Shown here one piece after another: positions 42,263-49,626 of a stretch of 64,000 bases of DNA. Made by a program: the position numbers and the translations under genes. Positions within the stretch are counted from its first letter, which is position 1. Each line of letters opens with the position of its first letter. The stretch comes from Streptomyces daqingensis (lineage in GTDB: Bacteria; Actinomycetota; Actinomycetes; Streptomycetales; Streptomycetaceae): positions 1-64,000 of the forward strand of contig NZ_BMMP01000022.1 of assembly GCF_014645895.1 (NCBI RefSeq), written 5' to 3'. A model generated the notes under the pieces. That model did not search any database. It was given only the letters and a program-made list of their open reading frames with translations, and was not told where the DNA came from.

Positions 42263-42997
42263 TCAGGCGGTGCCGGAGGGCCACTTGCCGCCGGGGAACG
42301 CCGAGTTGTCCTGCGCCTCGCCCTGGACGACGGCCATCTGCTGGGCCTGCGTGCCGAGCGCGGCGGTGAGGGTGGTGACGGCCGCGATGATGAGGGCCGA
42401 GTTGACGCCGGCCTCCTCCACGATGAGGGCCGCCCCGGCCCAGGAGAAGACGACGGAGCCGAGCGCCGCGATCGCCGCGATCGTGGCGGCGATGAACTTG
42501 ACGAGGATGACGCCGATGGCCACGTAGAACGCGAGCCCCGCCACCGCCGAGAACGTCAGGGCCGTGGCGATCTTGTCGGCGCTGGTCTCGATCGACGTGG
42601 CGGCCGTGGTCTGGTCCTTGACCGCCTTGCTGTAGGCGGTGCCCGCGTCGCCCTCCCACTTGTCGGGGGCCTTCAGGGCGTCGGCGGCCGTCTCACCCGT
42701 CACGGTGGACGCCTTGCCGCGCACGTCGCCCTGCCAGTCGCCGGCGTAGAAGAAGAAGGTGATGGGGGCGGCCGCGCCCTCCAGCACCTCGCCGATCTTC
42801 TTCAGCAGCCAGCTTCCCGCCTCGATGAGCTTGTTCGCGCACCAGATCAGGGCGTCCGCGATGGGCTTCGGGACATACCACTTGTTGGCGGTGGACTCGG
42901 CCTTCGGGCCGACGTCCTTGAGCTTCGCTGCCAGGTCCTCGGTGCCCTTGACGAGCTTGTCGATGGTGGCCTGGTACTGAGCCGAGCTGAATGACAT
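42263..42997 (-). CDS. WXG100-like protein with C-terminal membrane helices
   Basis: A 244-residue protein. Residues 1-145 are helical and contain KWEGDAGTAYSKAV, a WxG turn, in the position found in ESX (type VII) substrates. Residues 150-215 include two long hydrophobic helices (FSAVAGLAFYVAIGVILVKF and ATIAAIAALGSVVFSWAGAAL), not usual for a simple WXG100 protein. Actinobacterial loci of this type encode putative type VII effectors or their carriers. It lies 18 nt after the small helical protein. No EccC, EccB or mycosin gene is in the window, so the secretion apparatus would have to be elsewhere. Confidence 0.7.
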   Translation of the reverse strand: MSFSSAQYQATIDKLVKGTEDLAAKLKDVGPKAESTANKWYVPKPIADALIWCANKLIEAGSWLLKKIGEVLEGAAAPITFFFYAGDWQGDVRGKASTVTGETAADALKAPDKWEGDAGTAYSKAVKDQTTAATSIETSADKIATALTFSAVAGLAFYVAIGVILVKFIAATIAAIAALGSVVFSWAGAALIVEEAGVNSALIIAAVTTLTAALGTQAQQMAVVQGEAQDNSAFPGGKWPSGTA

Positions 42998-43015
42998 CCG
43001 GTTCCCCGTTCCGCC

Positions 43016-43318
43016 TTAGTAGGCGCCCTCGATGGAGGCGGTCGTGTCCGCCTCTCTGTTGTCGTACGCCGTCGCGTTCTTGACGAGCGCGTCCGCGATC
43101 TCGCCCATCCGCTCGCTTCCCTCGTTGCAGCGGGCGGAGAGCTGGTCGACCGCCTTCTCGTAAGCCGAGAACAGCACTTGGAACATGCCTGCCTCGAGCC
43201 GTGTGAGGCGCAGTCCCTCGATCGTGTTGTGGACGCCCTTCATCGTCTCGGCCTGCCGGTCCCACATGCGCGCCTCGCTGCGCAACGCGTCGGTGACCGT
43301 CTTCAGAGTGGGTGCCAT
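43016..43318 (-). CDS. Small helical ESX-type partner protein
   Basis: A 100-residue all-helical protein (TLKTVTDALRSEARMWDRQA, then RLTRLEAGMFQVLFSAYEKA and NEGSERMGEIADALV). It has the length and helix-turn-helix layout of WXG100/DUF6317-like secreted partners but no strict WxG; NEGSERM occupies the turn. It ends with ATAYDNREADTTASIEGAY, compatible with a YxxxD/E-type secretion signal (YDNRE). It sits 24 nt after the YbaB-like gene and 18 nt before the WXG-like gene: a tight operon. Confidence 0.7.
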   Translation of the reverse strand: MAPTLKTVTDALRSEARMWDRQAETMKGVHNTIEGLRLTRLEAGMFQVLFSAYEKAVDQLSARCNEGSERMGEIADALVKNATAYDNREADTTASIEGAY

Positions 43319-43342
43319 GGTCAGTGCTCCTGTCAGGATGAG

Positions 43343-44362
43343 TCAGAGTCCGCCGCTGAAGCGCTTGGGGTCGCGGAGGATGGCCAGTGCCTCGTCGAGG
43401 AGCCCGTCAAGCTGACGGTCCTGCGTGGCCGTCCCGGCGGACTCCTCCTGCCGGGCCAGTGCCGCACGGCCGTCGGACAGCGCCGCCTCGACGGCCTGCC
43501 CGAGCGCGACGGACGACTTGCCCCGCGCCCAAGAGGCGTCCACGCGGCACGAGTTGAAGCTCCCCTTGCTCAGAACGACGGTGACCCTGTGCCCTGAGTC
43601 CTTCCCCTCCACCTGCGCGTCCGCGAGGGAGTCCAGGTTCAGACCCGACACCGAGTCGAGGGCGTTCATCATCTCCTCGGCGACCTCGCCGATGGGACGG
43701 GGGACGACGAACCGCAGGTCGCGGCCCGGGACGTCGATGGGGGCCGGGTCCTCGCCCGGTCCGCTGCCGGGAGCTCCCGGAACCGGGGGGCCTGGCGGGC
43801 CCGAGGGCACCGGGGGGCCCATGGGGCCGGCGCCGCCTGGTGCCCAGCTCGGGGCGCCCGGGTCACCGCCGGGGGGCTGACCGGGAGCGCCCGGGTCGCC
43901 GCCGCTCCAGCTCGGGGCACCGGGGTCGCCGCCGGGGGCCTGGCCGGGCGCACCCGGATCGCCTCCGAACGGGCCCGCGCCCGCGGGGCGGCCGGACGCG
44001 GACGAGCGGGGTGCAGCGGCGTCGCCGCGCTCCATCTCCTGCCGCATCTCTTCCGCGCGGCCCTGCAGGTCCATGCCTTCCATCGCCTGCTGCATGGCGG
44101 CCATGGACGCGCTCATCGCAGCGCCGTAAGCCTCGGTGACCGCGTTGCCCAGGGCCTCGGGCTCGCATTTCTGGGGCCAGTCCCGCGCGAACGTCACCGT
44201 CTCCGGCAGTCCGTCGCCTCCCAGCCGGACCGTCACCGCGCCGCCCGCGTCGCGTCCCTCCGCGCCGGGGGGCATGCCCTGCTGAACCTCCTGCAGGAGC
44301 CCCTGCAGCCCAGCGGTGTACTGCTGGAAATTGCGCAGCGCTGCCAGGATCTCGTCGGCCAT
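43343..44362 (-). CDS. YbaB/EbfC-like protein with Pro/Gly repeat linker
   Basis: A 339-residue protein. Residues 1-110 resemble a YbaB/EbfC fold (ALRNFQQYTAGLQGLLQEVQ, AVTVRLGGDGLPETVTFARD, ALGNAVTEAYGAAM), a DNA-binding or chaperone-like family often found at ESX loci in actinomycetes. Residues 135-220 are GGDPGAPSW/GQPPGGDPGAP repeats. The C-terminal 120 residues form a second helical/strand unit (VVPRPIGEVAEEMMNALDSV, HRVTVVLSKGSFNSCRVD) that repeats the YbaB-like pattern. ATG 44362 follows GAGGGGGA. It is first in the ESX-type operon. Confidence 0.7.
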   Translation of the reverse strand: MADEILAALRNFQQYTAGLQGLLQEVQQGMPPGAEGRDAGGAVTVRLGGDGLPETVTFARDWPQKCEPEALGNAVTEAYGAAMSASMAAMQQAMEGMDLQGRAEEMRQEMERGDAAAPRSSASGRPAGAGPFGGDPGAPGQAPGGDPGAPSWSGGDPGAPGQPPGGDPGAPSWAPGGAGPMGPPVPSGPPGPPVPGAPGSGPGEDPAPIDVPGRDLRFVVPRPIGEVAEEMMNALDSVSGLNLDSLADAQVEGKDSGHRVTVVLSKGSFNSCRVDASWARGKSSVALGQAVEAALSDGRAALARQEESAGTATQDRQLDGLLDEALAILRDPKRFSGGL

Positions 44363-44784
44363 CCCGTGTCCCCCTCGTCTTGGCCGCCCCGCAGCCTGCT
44401 GCAGGCGACGGCGCCAGAACCCTCGTCCGGAACGCTGGCTTCTGTCAATCCCCGGCGTCCTCGAACGCTTCCGACTGATGGGCATTCACCTCGAAAAGCC
44501 GCCGATCGGCACAGGTGTGCGCCGTGTCCGCCCGGGACGGACGGTCAGGGTTGGAGGGGGATGGGGGCGGGGCTGATGGACGAGCGACGGACGAACGGAC
44601 GGACCGTGGACGGCGGTTCGCGCCCCGGCGACGGGAACGACACCAGGGAAGAGACGTCAAGGGGGCCGGGGACGACGAAGACCCGATCCCCGGCGCAACC
44701 TCTCCGCGCTCCAACTCCCCCTGTGCTCCGGCACGTTTCAGCCCCGGGGCTCGGAGAGCGGACCCCGGGGCTGCGGCAGGGAAC
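44363..44784. other. Intergenic region with operon promoter and one terminator
   Basis: 422 nt between the start of the ESX-type operon and the DUF4333 stop. It contains the terminator at 44740-44772 and the presumed operon promoter. No supported gene. Confidence 0.4.
44740..44772 (-). terminator. Terminator of the DUF4333 gene
   Basis: AGCCCCGGGG, a 13-nt loop and CCCCGGGGCT form a perfect 10-bp stem 12 nt after the stop on the minus strand. Confidence 0.65.
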
Positions 44785-45099
44785 TTACTGGTCGGCCTTG
44801 ATGCTGTAGTTGATCTTGTCGCCGTCGACGGAGGTGACCTTGACGGTCACGCCGAGGCTGGTGCCGTCGCTCGCGGTGAGCTTGCAGCGCGTCGTCGTCC
44901 CGACCTTGCCGGCGAGGTCCTCCGGGCAGGAGACGTCCGGCTTCGGCTGCCCCGTCTGCGCGGCGAGCTTCTCGGCCACCGTGTCCCCCAACTCGTCCTT
45001 GGGCAGCTTCGCCTCCGACGAACAGCCCGTCAGAAGCGCGCCGGCTGCCGCGGCGGCGGCCAGACCCCAAGTGACAGCGGAAGAAAGGGACTTGAGCAT
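44785..45099 (-). CDS. DUF4333 lipoprotein
   Basis: A 104-residue exported lipoprotein. The signal peptide WGLAAAAAAGALLTGCSS has a lipobox LLTGC with lipid-modified Cys 26. The mature part has two cysteines (DVSCPEDLAG, TRCKLTASDG) that likely form a disulphide, as in DUF4333 domains, with the strand pattern GVTVKVTSVDGDKINY. Function unknown; the family is common on actinobacterial cell surfaces. A frame shifted by one (44738-45070) is a shadow. Confidence 0.85.
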   Translation of the reverse strand: MLKSLSSAVTWGLAAAAAAGALLTGCSSEAKLPKDELGDTVAEKLAAQTGQPKPDVSCPEDLAGKVGTTTRCKLTASDGTSLGVTVKVTSVDGDKINYSIKADQ

Positions 45100-45227
45100 G
45101 GGGTTTTGGCTCCGTTTCAGGGCTGTGGGGCCGCGAGGGCCGGAAAGGCGACGTTCGTCAGGATGTGTCTAACAGCCCCCGACAGCGGTCCTGCGGGTCT
45201 TCACAGCTCCGAGGCCCGGCACGGCAA

Positions 45228-45260
45228 AGCCCTGACCGGCGGAGACACCGCCGGCCAGGG
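45228..45260 (-). terminator. Terminator of tRNA-Lys
   Basis: GCCCTG-A-CCGGCGG and CCGCCGG-C-CAGGGC pair into a 13-bp stem with one mismatch and a 7-nt loop, ending about 30 nt past the tRNA 3' end on the minus strand; TTT follows the stem. Confidence 0.65.
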
Positions 45261-45292
45261 CCGGGAAAGACGTCGGTGCGGCGACCGACCGG

Positions 45293-45365
45293 TAGGCCGT
45301 GTGGGACTCGAACCCACAACCAATGGATTAAAAGTCCACTGCTCTGCCAATTGAGCTAACGGCCC
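45293..45365 (-). tRNA. tRNA-Lys (anticodon UUU)
   Basis: A 73-nt cloverleaf on the minus strand from GGGCCGTTAGCTC to the discriminator A. The anticodon loop ACTTTTAAT carries TTT; GGTTCGAGTCC is the T arm; the acceptor GGGCCGT pairs with ACGGCCT with one G-U. CCA is not encoded. Confidence 0.97.
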
Positions 45366-45378
45366 GCCCCCGCAGCAT

Positions 45379-45418
45379 AGCCCGGCGGACCGCCGGGCTT
45401 CGAAGGCATTGGCCTTCG
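45379..45418 (-). terminator. Double hairpin ending the helicase gene, overlapping the tRNA-Lys promoter
   Basis: Two stems follow the helicase stop on the minus strand: CGAAGGC/GCCTTCG (45401-45418), then AGCCCGGCGG/CCGCCGGGCT (45379-45399). The second abuts TATGCT (45379-45374, minus strand), the likely -10 box of tRNA-Lys, so terminator and downstream promoter share the same DNA. Confidence 0.65.
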
Positions 45419-45431
45419 TGCTGGGGAGGTG

Positions 45432-47273
45432 TCAGCCGTTGCGCTTCCAACGCGGCTTGTCCGTGCGGCGGTCGAAGGAACGGCCGCCGCCGCGGTGGTC
45501 GTCGCGCCGGGCGTAGGGGCGCCTGTCGTCGCGGCTGTGCGAGCCCGGACGGCGGTCGTCGCGGCGGAACCCGCCACGGTCGCCCTCCCGCCGGTCACGG
45601 TTGTACGACGGCCGGTCGTCACGGCGGAACCCGCCGCGGTCGCCCTCACGCCGGTCACGGTCGCGCCCGCGGTTGAACGACGGGCGGTCGCCGCCGCGGT
45701 CGCCGTCGCGCTTGTCCCGGTCGCGGTTGAACGACGGACGGTCGCCGCCGCGGTGGTCGTCGCGCTTGGTGTCACGACGCTGGTCCCGCTGCTCGCGCAG
45801 CTCCCGCTCCTCGCGGCGCTGCTCCTTGCGCAGCTCCTTCGCGATCTCGGCCTCGACCTCGGCGGTCAGCGCCGCGGCGGCCTCGGCGACCGCCTCATCG
45901 GGGTCGTCGCCGCGCTCGCGCGCTGCCCGCGCCGTCAACCGCTCGGCCTCCTCGCGGAGTTCGGCGGCGCGCTTCTGCGCACGCTCCAGCTGCCGGGTGA
46001 GCTTCGCCGCGTCGCGCTCGGCCTGCTTGGCCGCGTTCGCGGTGGCGTCCGCCTGCACCTCGGTCAGCGAGCGGGCGCCCGTGATGCGGGTCACTTCCTC
46101 GTCGAAGACGTCGCCCCGTCCGATGATGTGCCGCGAGGCGTCGACGCCCGCGTCCTCCATCAGCCGGAAGATCTGGCGGCGCTGGTGCGGCAGGGCCAGC
46201 GAGACGACCGTCCCCGACAGGCCCGCGCGGGCCGTGCGCCCGGAGCGGTGCAGGTAGTCCTTGTGGTCGCCGGCCGGGTCGACGTTCAGCACCAGGTCGA
46301 TGTTGTCGACGTGGATGCCGCGCGCCGCGACGTCCGTGGCGACGAGCACGTTGACCTTGCCGTCCTTGAAGTCGGCCATGGTGCGCGTGCGCGCACCCTG
46401 CGTCATCCCGCCGTGGAGCGCCTCGGCGCCCACGCCGCCCTCCCGCAGCTGCTCGGCGACGCGGTCCGCGCCGAGCTGCGTGCGGACGAAGATGATCGTG
46501 CGGCCCTTGCGGGCGGCGATCGCGGACGTCACGGGCGCCTTGTCGCGCGGCTTCACGACGAGCACGTGGTGGCTCATGGTCGTCACCGCGCCCTGGGCCG
46601 CGTCGACCTCGTGGAGCACCGGGCTGTGGAGGTAGCGGCGGACGAGCGTGTCGATCTCCTTCTCCATCGTGGCGGAGAAGAGCATCCGCTGCCCGCCCTC
46701 GGGCAGCTGGTCCATCAGCTCGGTGACCTCCGGCATGAAGCCCAGGTCGGACATCTGGTCGGCCTCGTCGAGGATCGCGACCTCGACGTCCGCCAGCGAG
46801 CACGAGCCGCGCCCGATCAGGTCGCGCAGCCGGCCCGGCGTCGCCACGAGGATGTCGACGCCGCGCTCCAGCGCGGTGATCTGGTTCTGCATGGACGTGC
46901 CGCCGCAGACGACCTTCAGCTTCAGGCCGAGCACGTCGCCGTACGGCTGGAGCGCGTCGGAGACCTGCATGGCCAGCTCACGCGTCGGCGTGAGGATGAC
47001 GCCGCGGGGACGCTTGCGCTCCGTGCGGGAGCCGGCGAGCTGCGTGAGCAGCGGCAGGCCGAACGAGAGGGTCTTGCCGGAGCCGGTACGGCCTCGGCCG
47101 AGGATGTCCTTGCCCCGCAGCGCGTCCGGGATGGTCGCGGCCTGGATGGGGAAGGGGGTGGTGACACCGTTCTGCGCGAGCTTGCGCACGACCGCCTCGG
47201 GGAGTCCGAGATCGGCGAAGGTGACGGTCTCCTCGTCCTCGGGCAGGAGAGCGTCGATAGAAGCAACAGACAT
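45432..47273 (-). CDS. DEAD-box RNA helicase
   Basis: A 613-residue helicase. Motifs in order: Q motif with PFPIQAATIP, I GRGRTGSGKT, Ia PTRELA, II DEAD (VAILDEADQM), III SAT, then the second RecA lobe with IIFVRT, DVAARGIHV and HRSGRTARAG. Residues 400-480 are helical; the C-terminal 110 residues are Arg/Gly/Asp-rich repeats (RREGDRGGFRRDDR) that would bind RNA. It resembles RhlE/CsdA-like helicases of ribosome assembly and cold adaptation. The ATG at 47273 directly precedes the fold; its ribosome site is weak. A promoter about 150 nt upstream implies a long leader. Confidence 0.92.
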   Translation of the reverse strand: MSVASIDALLPEDEETVTFADLGLPEAVVRKLAQNGVTTPFPIQAATIPDALRGKDILGRGRTGSGKTLSFGLPLLTQLAGSRTERKRPRGVILTPTRELAMQVSDALQPYGDVLGLKLKVVCGGTSMQNQITALERGVDILVATPGRLRDLIGRGSCSLADVEVAILDEADQMSDLGFMPEVTELMDQLPEGGQRMLFSATMEKEIDTLVRRYLHSPVLHEVDAAQGAVTTMSHHVLVVKPRDKAPVTSAIAARKGRTIIFVRTQLGADRVAEQLREGGVGAEALHGGMTQGARTRTMADFKDGKVNVLVATDVAARGIHVDNIDLVLNVDPAGDHKDYLHRSGRTARAGLSGTVVSLALPHQRRQIFRLMEDAGVDASRHIIGRGDVFDEEVTRITGARSLTEVQADATANAAKQAERDAAKLTRQLERAQKRAAELREEAERLTARAARERGDDPDEAVAEAAAALTAEVEAEIAKELRKEQRREERELREQRDQRRDTKRDDHRGGDRPSFNRDRDKRDGDRGGDRPSFNRGRDRDRREGDRGGFRRDDRPSYNRDRREGDRGGFRRDDRRPGSHSRDDRRPYARRDDHRGGGRSFDRRTDKPRWKRNG

Positions 47274-47426
47274 GCGAAATGCGAACCTTCCGGAGTTCAG
47301 CAGCACGCGCCCAGACTCCGTGAATTCGCAAACGACCGCCTCTATGCGGTCAGCCACGGCTAAGAGAAACGCGCCACGCGGCGCGCTCTTCAAGGGCGCC
47401 GGGCAAATGGGATCAAACGATCAACC

Positions 47427-47456
47427 AGCATACGCACCCTGCGGGTCGCTGCGCAA
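47427..47456 (-). promoter_or_regulatory. Promoter of the DEAD-box helicase
   Basis: On the minus strand TTGCGC (47456-47451), 18 nt, TATGCT (47432-47427). Transcription from here gives a leader of about 145 nt before the ATG at 47273. The leader frame is open back to 47393 but shows no family similarity. Confidence 0.5.
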
Positions 47457-47465
47457 ATGACGGCC

Positions 47466-47486
47466 GGGAGGGGCCGGACCCCTCCC
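47466..47486 (-). terminator. Terminator of the Pro/Gly-rich lipoprotein gene
   Basis: GGGAGGGG-CCGGA-CCCCTCCC, a perfect 8-bp stem starting 8 nt after the stop on the minus strand. Confidence 0.65.
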
Positions 47487-47494
47487 ACGGTCCC

Positions 47495-48130
47495 TTATCC
47501 GCTGGTCGGCGGCGTGGGCGACGTCGGCTCGGGCCCGGGCGGCGTCGGAGTGGGCTTCGGCACACTCGTCGCCGGCGGGGCGGGCGGACGGGGACGCGAA
47601 GTGCGGGGCGGAGCCGGGGACTTGGGACGCGACGGGGGCCGCCCCTCCTCGGGGGCGGAGCCGCCGCCCCCGGTCCCCCCGGAGCCCCGCGGTCCCGCCT
47701 CCTTCGACGGGCCTCCCCGGTGCCCGTCCTTCCCGCCGGCACCGCGGCCGGCGCCGTGCCCGCCGGACGTGCGGTCCCCCTTGCCGTCCCGGCCGCCTCC
47801 GCTGCCCGGACGGTCGCCGCCCTCGCGGCCCTCACCGGCACCTGAGGCACCGTCCGCGCCCGCCGCACCGGACCCGGCCGGGCGTGCCCGGCCGCCGGGC
47901 GAAGTGCCCTCCGCCTCGGAGCCGTTGACGGTCATGCAGCCCGTGGCGCATGAGAGCACGGCCGCCACCACGGCCCCGGCGAGCACTCCGCGCGCTGCGG
48001 CGTGACCGCCGCGGCCCTCACGGCCCACGCGGCCGTCACGGAGCAGCGGGGCCGCCGGGAACCGCGGGACCACCGCGTCACCGGAACCCCCGGGCGGCGA
48101 AGACGGAGACGATGACGCACGACGGCGCAC
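47495..48130 (-). CDS. Pro/Gly-rich putative lipoprotein
   Basis: A 211-residue protein I cannot assign to a family. A charged 40-residue N-terminus precedes a hydrophobic stretch (GVLAGAVVAAVLSCATGCM) whose SCATGC end could be a lipobox, although the N-region is longer than normal. The rest is disordered Gly/Arg-rich then Pro/Thr/Ser-rich, ending PTPTPPGPEPTSPTPPTSG, like a cell-wall-spanning tail. The GTG start is well supported by AGGAGG at 7 nt. It lies 60 nt after the crcB pair on the same strand. Confidence 0.6.
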   Translation of the reverse strand: MRRRASSSPSSPPGGSGDAVVPRFPAAPLLRDGRVGREGRGGHAAARGVLAGAVVAAVLSCATGCMTVNGSEAEGTSPGGRARPAGSGAAGADGASGAGEGREGGDRPGSGGGRDGKGDRTSGGHGAGRGAGGKDGHRGGPSKEAGPRGSGGTGGGGSAPEEGRPPSRPKSPAPPRTSRPRPPAPPATSVPKPTPTPPGPEPTSPTPPTSG

Positions 48131-48190
48131 GGCGGTACCTCCTGGGCACGGGACGGGACGCCGTGCCCAACTCCCTCTTCCGCCAAAGGG

Positions 48191-48565
48191 TCACGCCGCC
48201 AGTCCGCGCCCGAGCGCCAGCCCCAGGAAGACGGCGGCCAGGCCGGCGGCGAGCGAACCGGCCACGTTCGCGGCCGCCTGCAGGCCGCGGCCCTTCTCGG
48301 CCAGCCGCAGCGTCTCGTACGAGAACGTCGAGTACGTCGTGAGCGCCCCGCACAGCCCGGTGCCCAGCAGCGCCGTCACCTGCGGCCCGGCGGCACCGGA
48401 GACCGCCGCCCCCGTCAGCAGGCCCATCAGGAGGCTGCCCGCGACGTTGACGGTGAAGGTCCCCCACGGAAAGAGCGAGTCGTGCCGGATCTGGACGGCC
48501 CGGTCCGTCAGGTAGCGCAGCGGCGCGCCCACAGCGCCGCCCACGGCCACGAGCAGCCAGTTCAC
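48191..48565 (-). CDS. crcB: Fluoride channel subunit CrcB/FluC (second)
   Basis: A 124-residue four-helix Fluc protein. Signature segments are GGAVGAPLRYL, FPWGTFTVNVAGSLLMG and GLCGALTTYSTFSYE, the last carrying the Phe-box/TTYST region that lines the pore. Tandem crcB genes usually encode heterodimeric channels that leak toxic fluoride out of the cell. Its GTG overlaps the TGA of the upstream crcB copy by 4 nt (GTGA), implying translational coupling. No fluoride riboswitch is seen upstream of the operon. Confidence 0.88.
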   Translation of the reverse strand: MNWLLVAVGGAVGAPLRYLTDRAVQIRHDSLFPWGTFTVNVAGSLLMGLLTGAAVSGAAGPQVTALLGTGLCGALTTYSTFSYETLRLAEKGRGLQAAANVAGSLAAGLAAVFLGLALGRGLAA

Positions 48566-49164
48566 CGCACGCCCCCGCCCACGTCCGGGCGGCGCCCGCC
48601 CGGGCCGCTCCCGCGCCCCGGCGCCAGCGCCGCACGCGCAGCCGACGCACCGGCCCACACGGCGGCCACGGCGCCCAGCACGGTGCCGCCGAGGTACGCC
48701 ACCGCCACACCGGGGCGCCCGGCCTCCAGCAGGAGCGCCACGTCGGCCGCGTACGTCGAGAACGTGGTGAAGCCGCCGAGGACGCCCACCCCCAGGAAGG
48801 GCCGCGCGAGGGCGTGCGCACGCTCCTCCCGGCCCCCTTCGCCGACCAGCGCCATCAGCACTCCGATCAGCGCGCAGCCGAGCAGGTTGACGGAGAAGAC
48901 CCCCCACGGGAAGCCGGTCTCGCCCCCGCCCGACGGCAGCCACACCTGCATCGCGTGCCGGGCGAGCGCGCCCAGGGCACCGCCCGCGCCGATGACGGCG
49001 ACGACGGTCAGCCCGTGGCGGCCCCGCGTCTCGGCCCGCTGGGCGGGCACATGCAGATCGACGTCGGGGTCGACCGCCTCGCCCCGCGGGTCCGGAGCGC
49101 CGCCCCGGCCGCCGGGACCGCCCGGGCCGTCGGGACCGCCCGCGCCGCGCCCACTCCCGGTCAC
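48562..49164 (-). CDS. crcB: Fluoride channel subunit CrcB/FluC (first)
   Basis: A 200-residue CrcB. A 50-residue Gly/Pro-rich N-terminus precedes the fold: VIGAGGALGALARHAMQ, FPWGVFSVNLLGCALIG and GVLGGFTTFSTYAADV. It pairs with the following crcB as a two-subunit dual-topology channel. The GTG at 49164 overlaps the stop of the metallopeptidase gene (GTGA). The C-terminal 30 residues are Ala/Gly/Arg-rich. A much longer frame reaching 51399 is the antisense shadow of the phosphoesterase gene. Confidence 0.87.
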   Translation of the reverse strand: MTGSGRGAGGPDGPGGPGGRGGAPDPRGEAVDPDVDLHVPAQRAETRGRHGLTVVAVIGAGGALGALARHAMQVWLPSGGGETGFPWGVFSVNLLGCALIGVLMALVGEGGREERAHALARPFLGVGVLGGFTTFSTYAADVALLLEAGRPGVAVAYLGGTVLGAVAAVWAGASAARAALAPGRGSGPGGRRPDVGGGVR

Positions 49165-49541
49165 CCGTATCCCAGTTCGTGCAGCCGCTCGTCGTCGATG
49201 CCGAAGTGGTGCGCGATCTCGTGCACGACCGTCACCTCGACCTCGGTGACGACGCCGTCCCGGCCCCCGTCCTCCGCCTCGACCATCCGCAGCGTCGGAC
49301 CGCGGTAGACCGTGATCCGGTCCGGCAGCACACCCGCGTACCACTCGCCCCGCTCCGTCAGCGGCGTCCCCTCGTACAGGCCCAGCAGCTCCGGGTCCTC
49401 GGGCGGCGGCTCGTCCTCGACGAAGACCGCGACGTTGTCCATCAGCCTCGTCAGCTCCGGCGGAATGCGGTCGAGCGCCTCGGCCACCAGCTCCTCGAAG
49501 TCCTCCCGCGTCATCTCCAGCACCCGGCCATTGTCGGCCAC
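49161..49541 (-). CDS. Minimal zinc metallopeptidase (HExxH)
   Basis: A 126-residue single-domain zincin with the catalytic VVHEIAHHFGIDDERLHELG: His, Glu and the second His of HExxH, plus the third ligand Asp/Glu side (G-I-D-D). This compact metallopeptidase family is widespread in actinobacteria and of unknown substrate. GTG 49541 has GGAGGGGAACGG before it; ATG 49514 is an alternative start. It is first in a translationally coupled operon with two crcB genes and is divergent from the phosphoesterase gene across 85 nt. Confidence 0.83.
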   Translation of the reverse strand: MADNGRVLEMTREDFEELVAEALDRIPPELTRLMDNVAVFVEDEPPPEDPELLGLYEGTPLTERGEWYAGVLPDRITVYRGPTLRMVEAEDGGRDGVVTEVEVTVVHEIAHHFGIDDERLHELGYG

Positions 49542-49626
49542 CCGTTCCCCTCCGCGCACGGCCTCCCCCGTGGCCGTCCCGCCCCTTCCCGCATAGGCGG
49601 CGCGACGGACGGGCATAGGGGGCCTC

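Noticed and set aside
45429..47363. A 644-codon plus-strand frame opposite the DEAD-box helicase
   Set aside because: The minus strand carries every DEAD-box motif in order; the plus frame shows no family features.
49161..49541. Fluoride riboswitch ahead of the crcB operon
   Set aside because: The leader is short and shows neither the conserved fluoride-aptamer pseudoknot nor its GATGG-type core.
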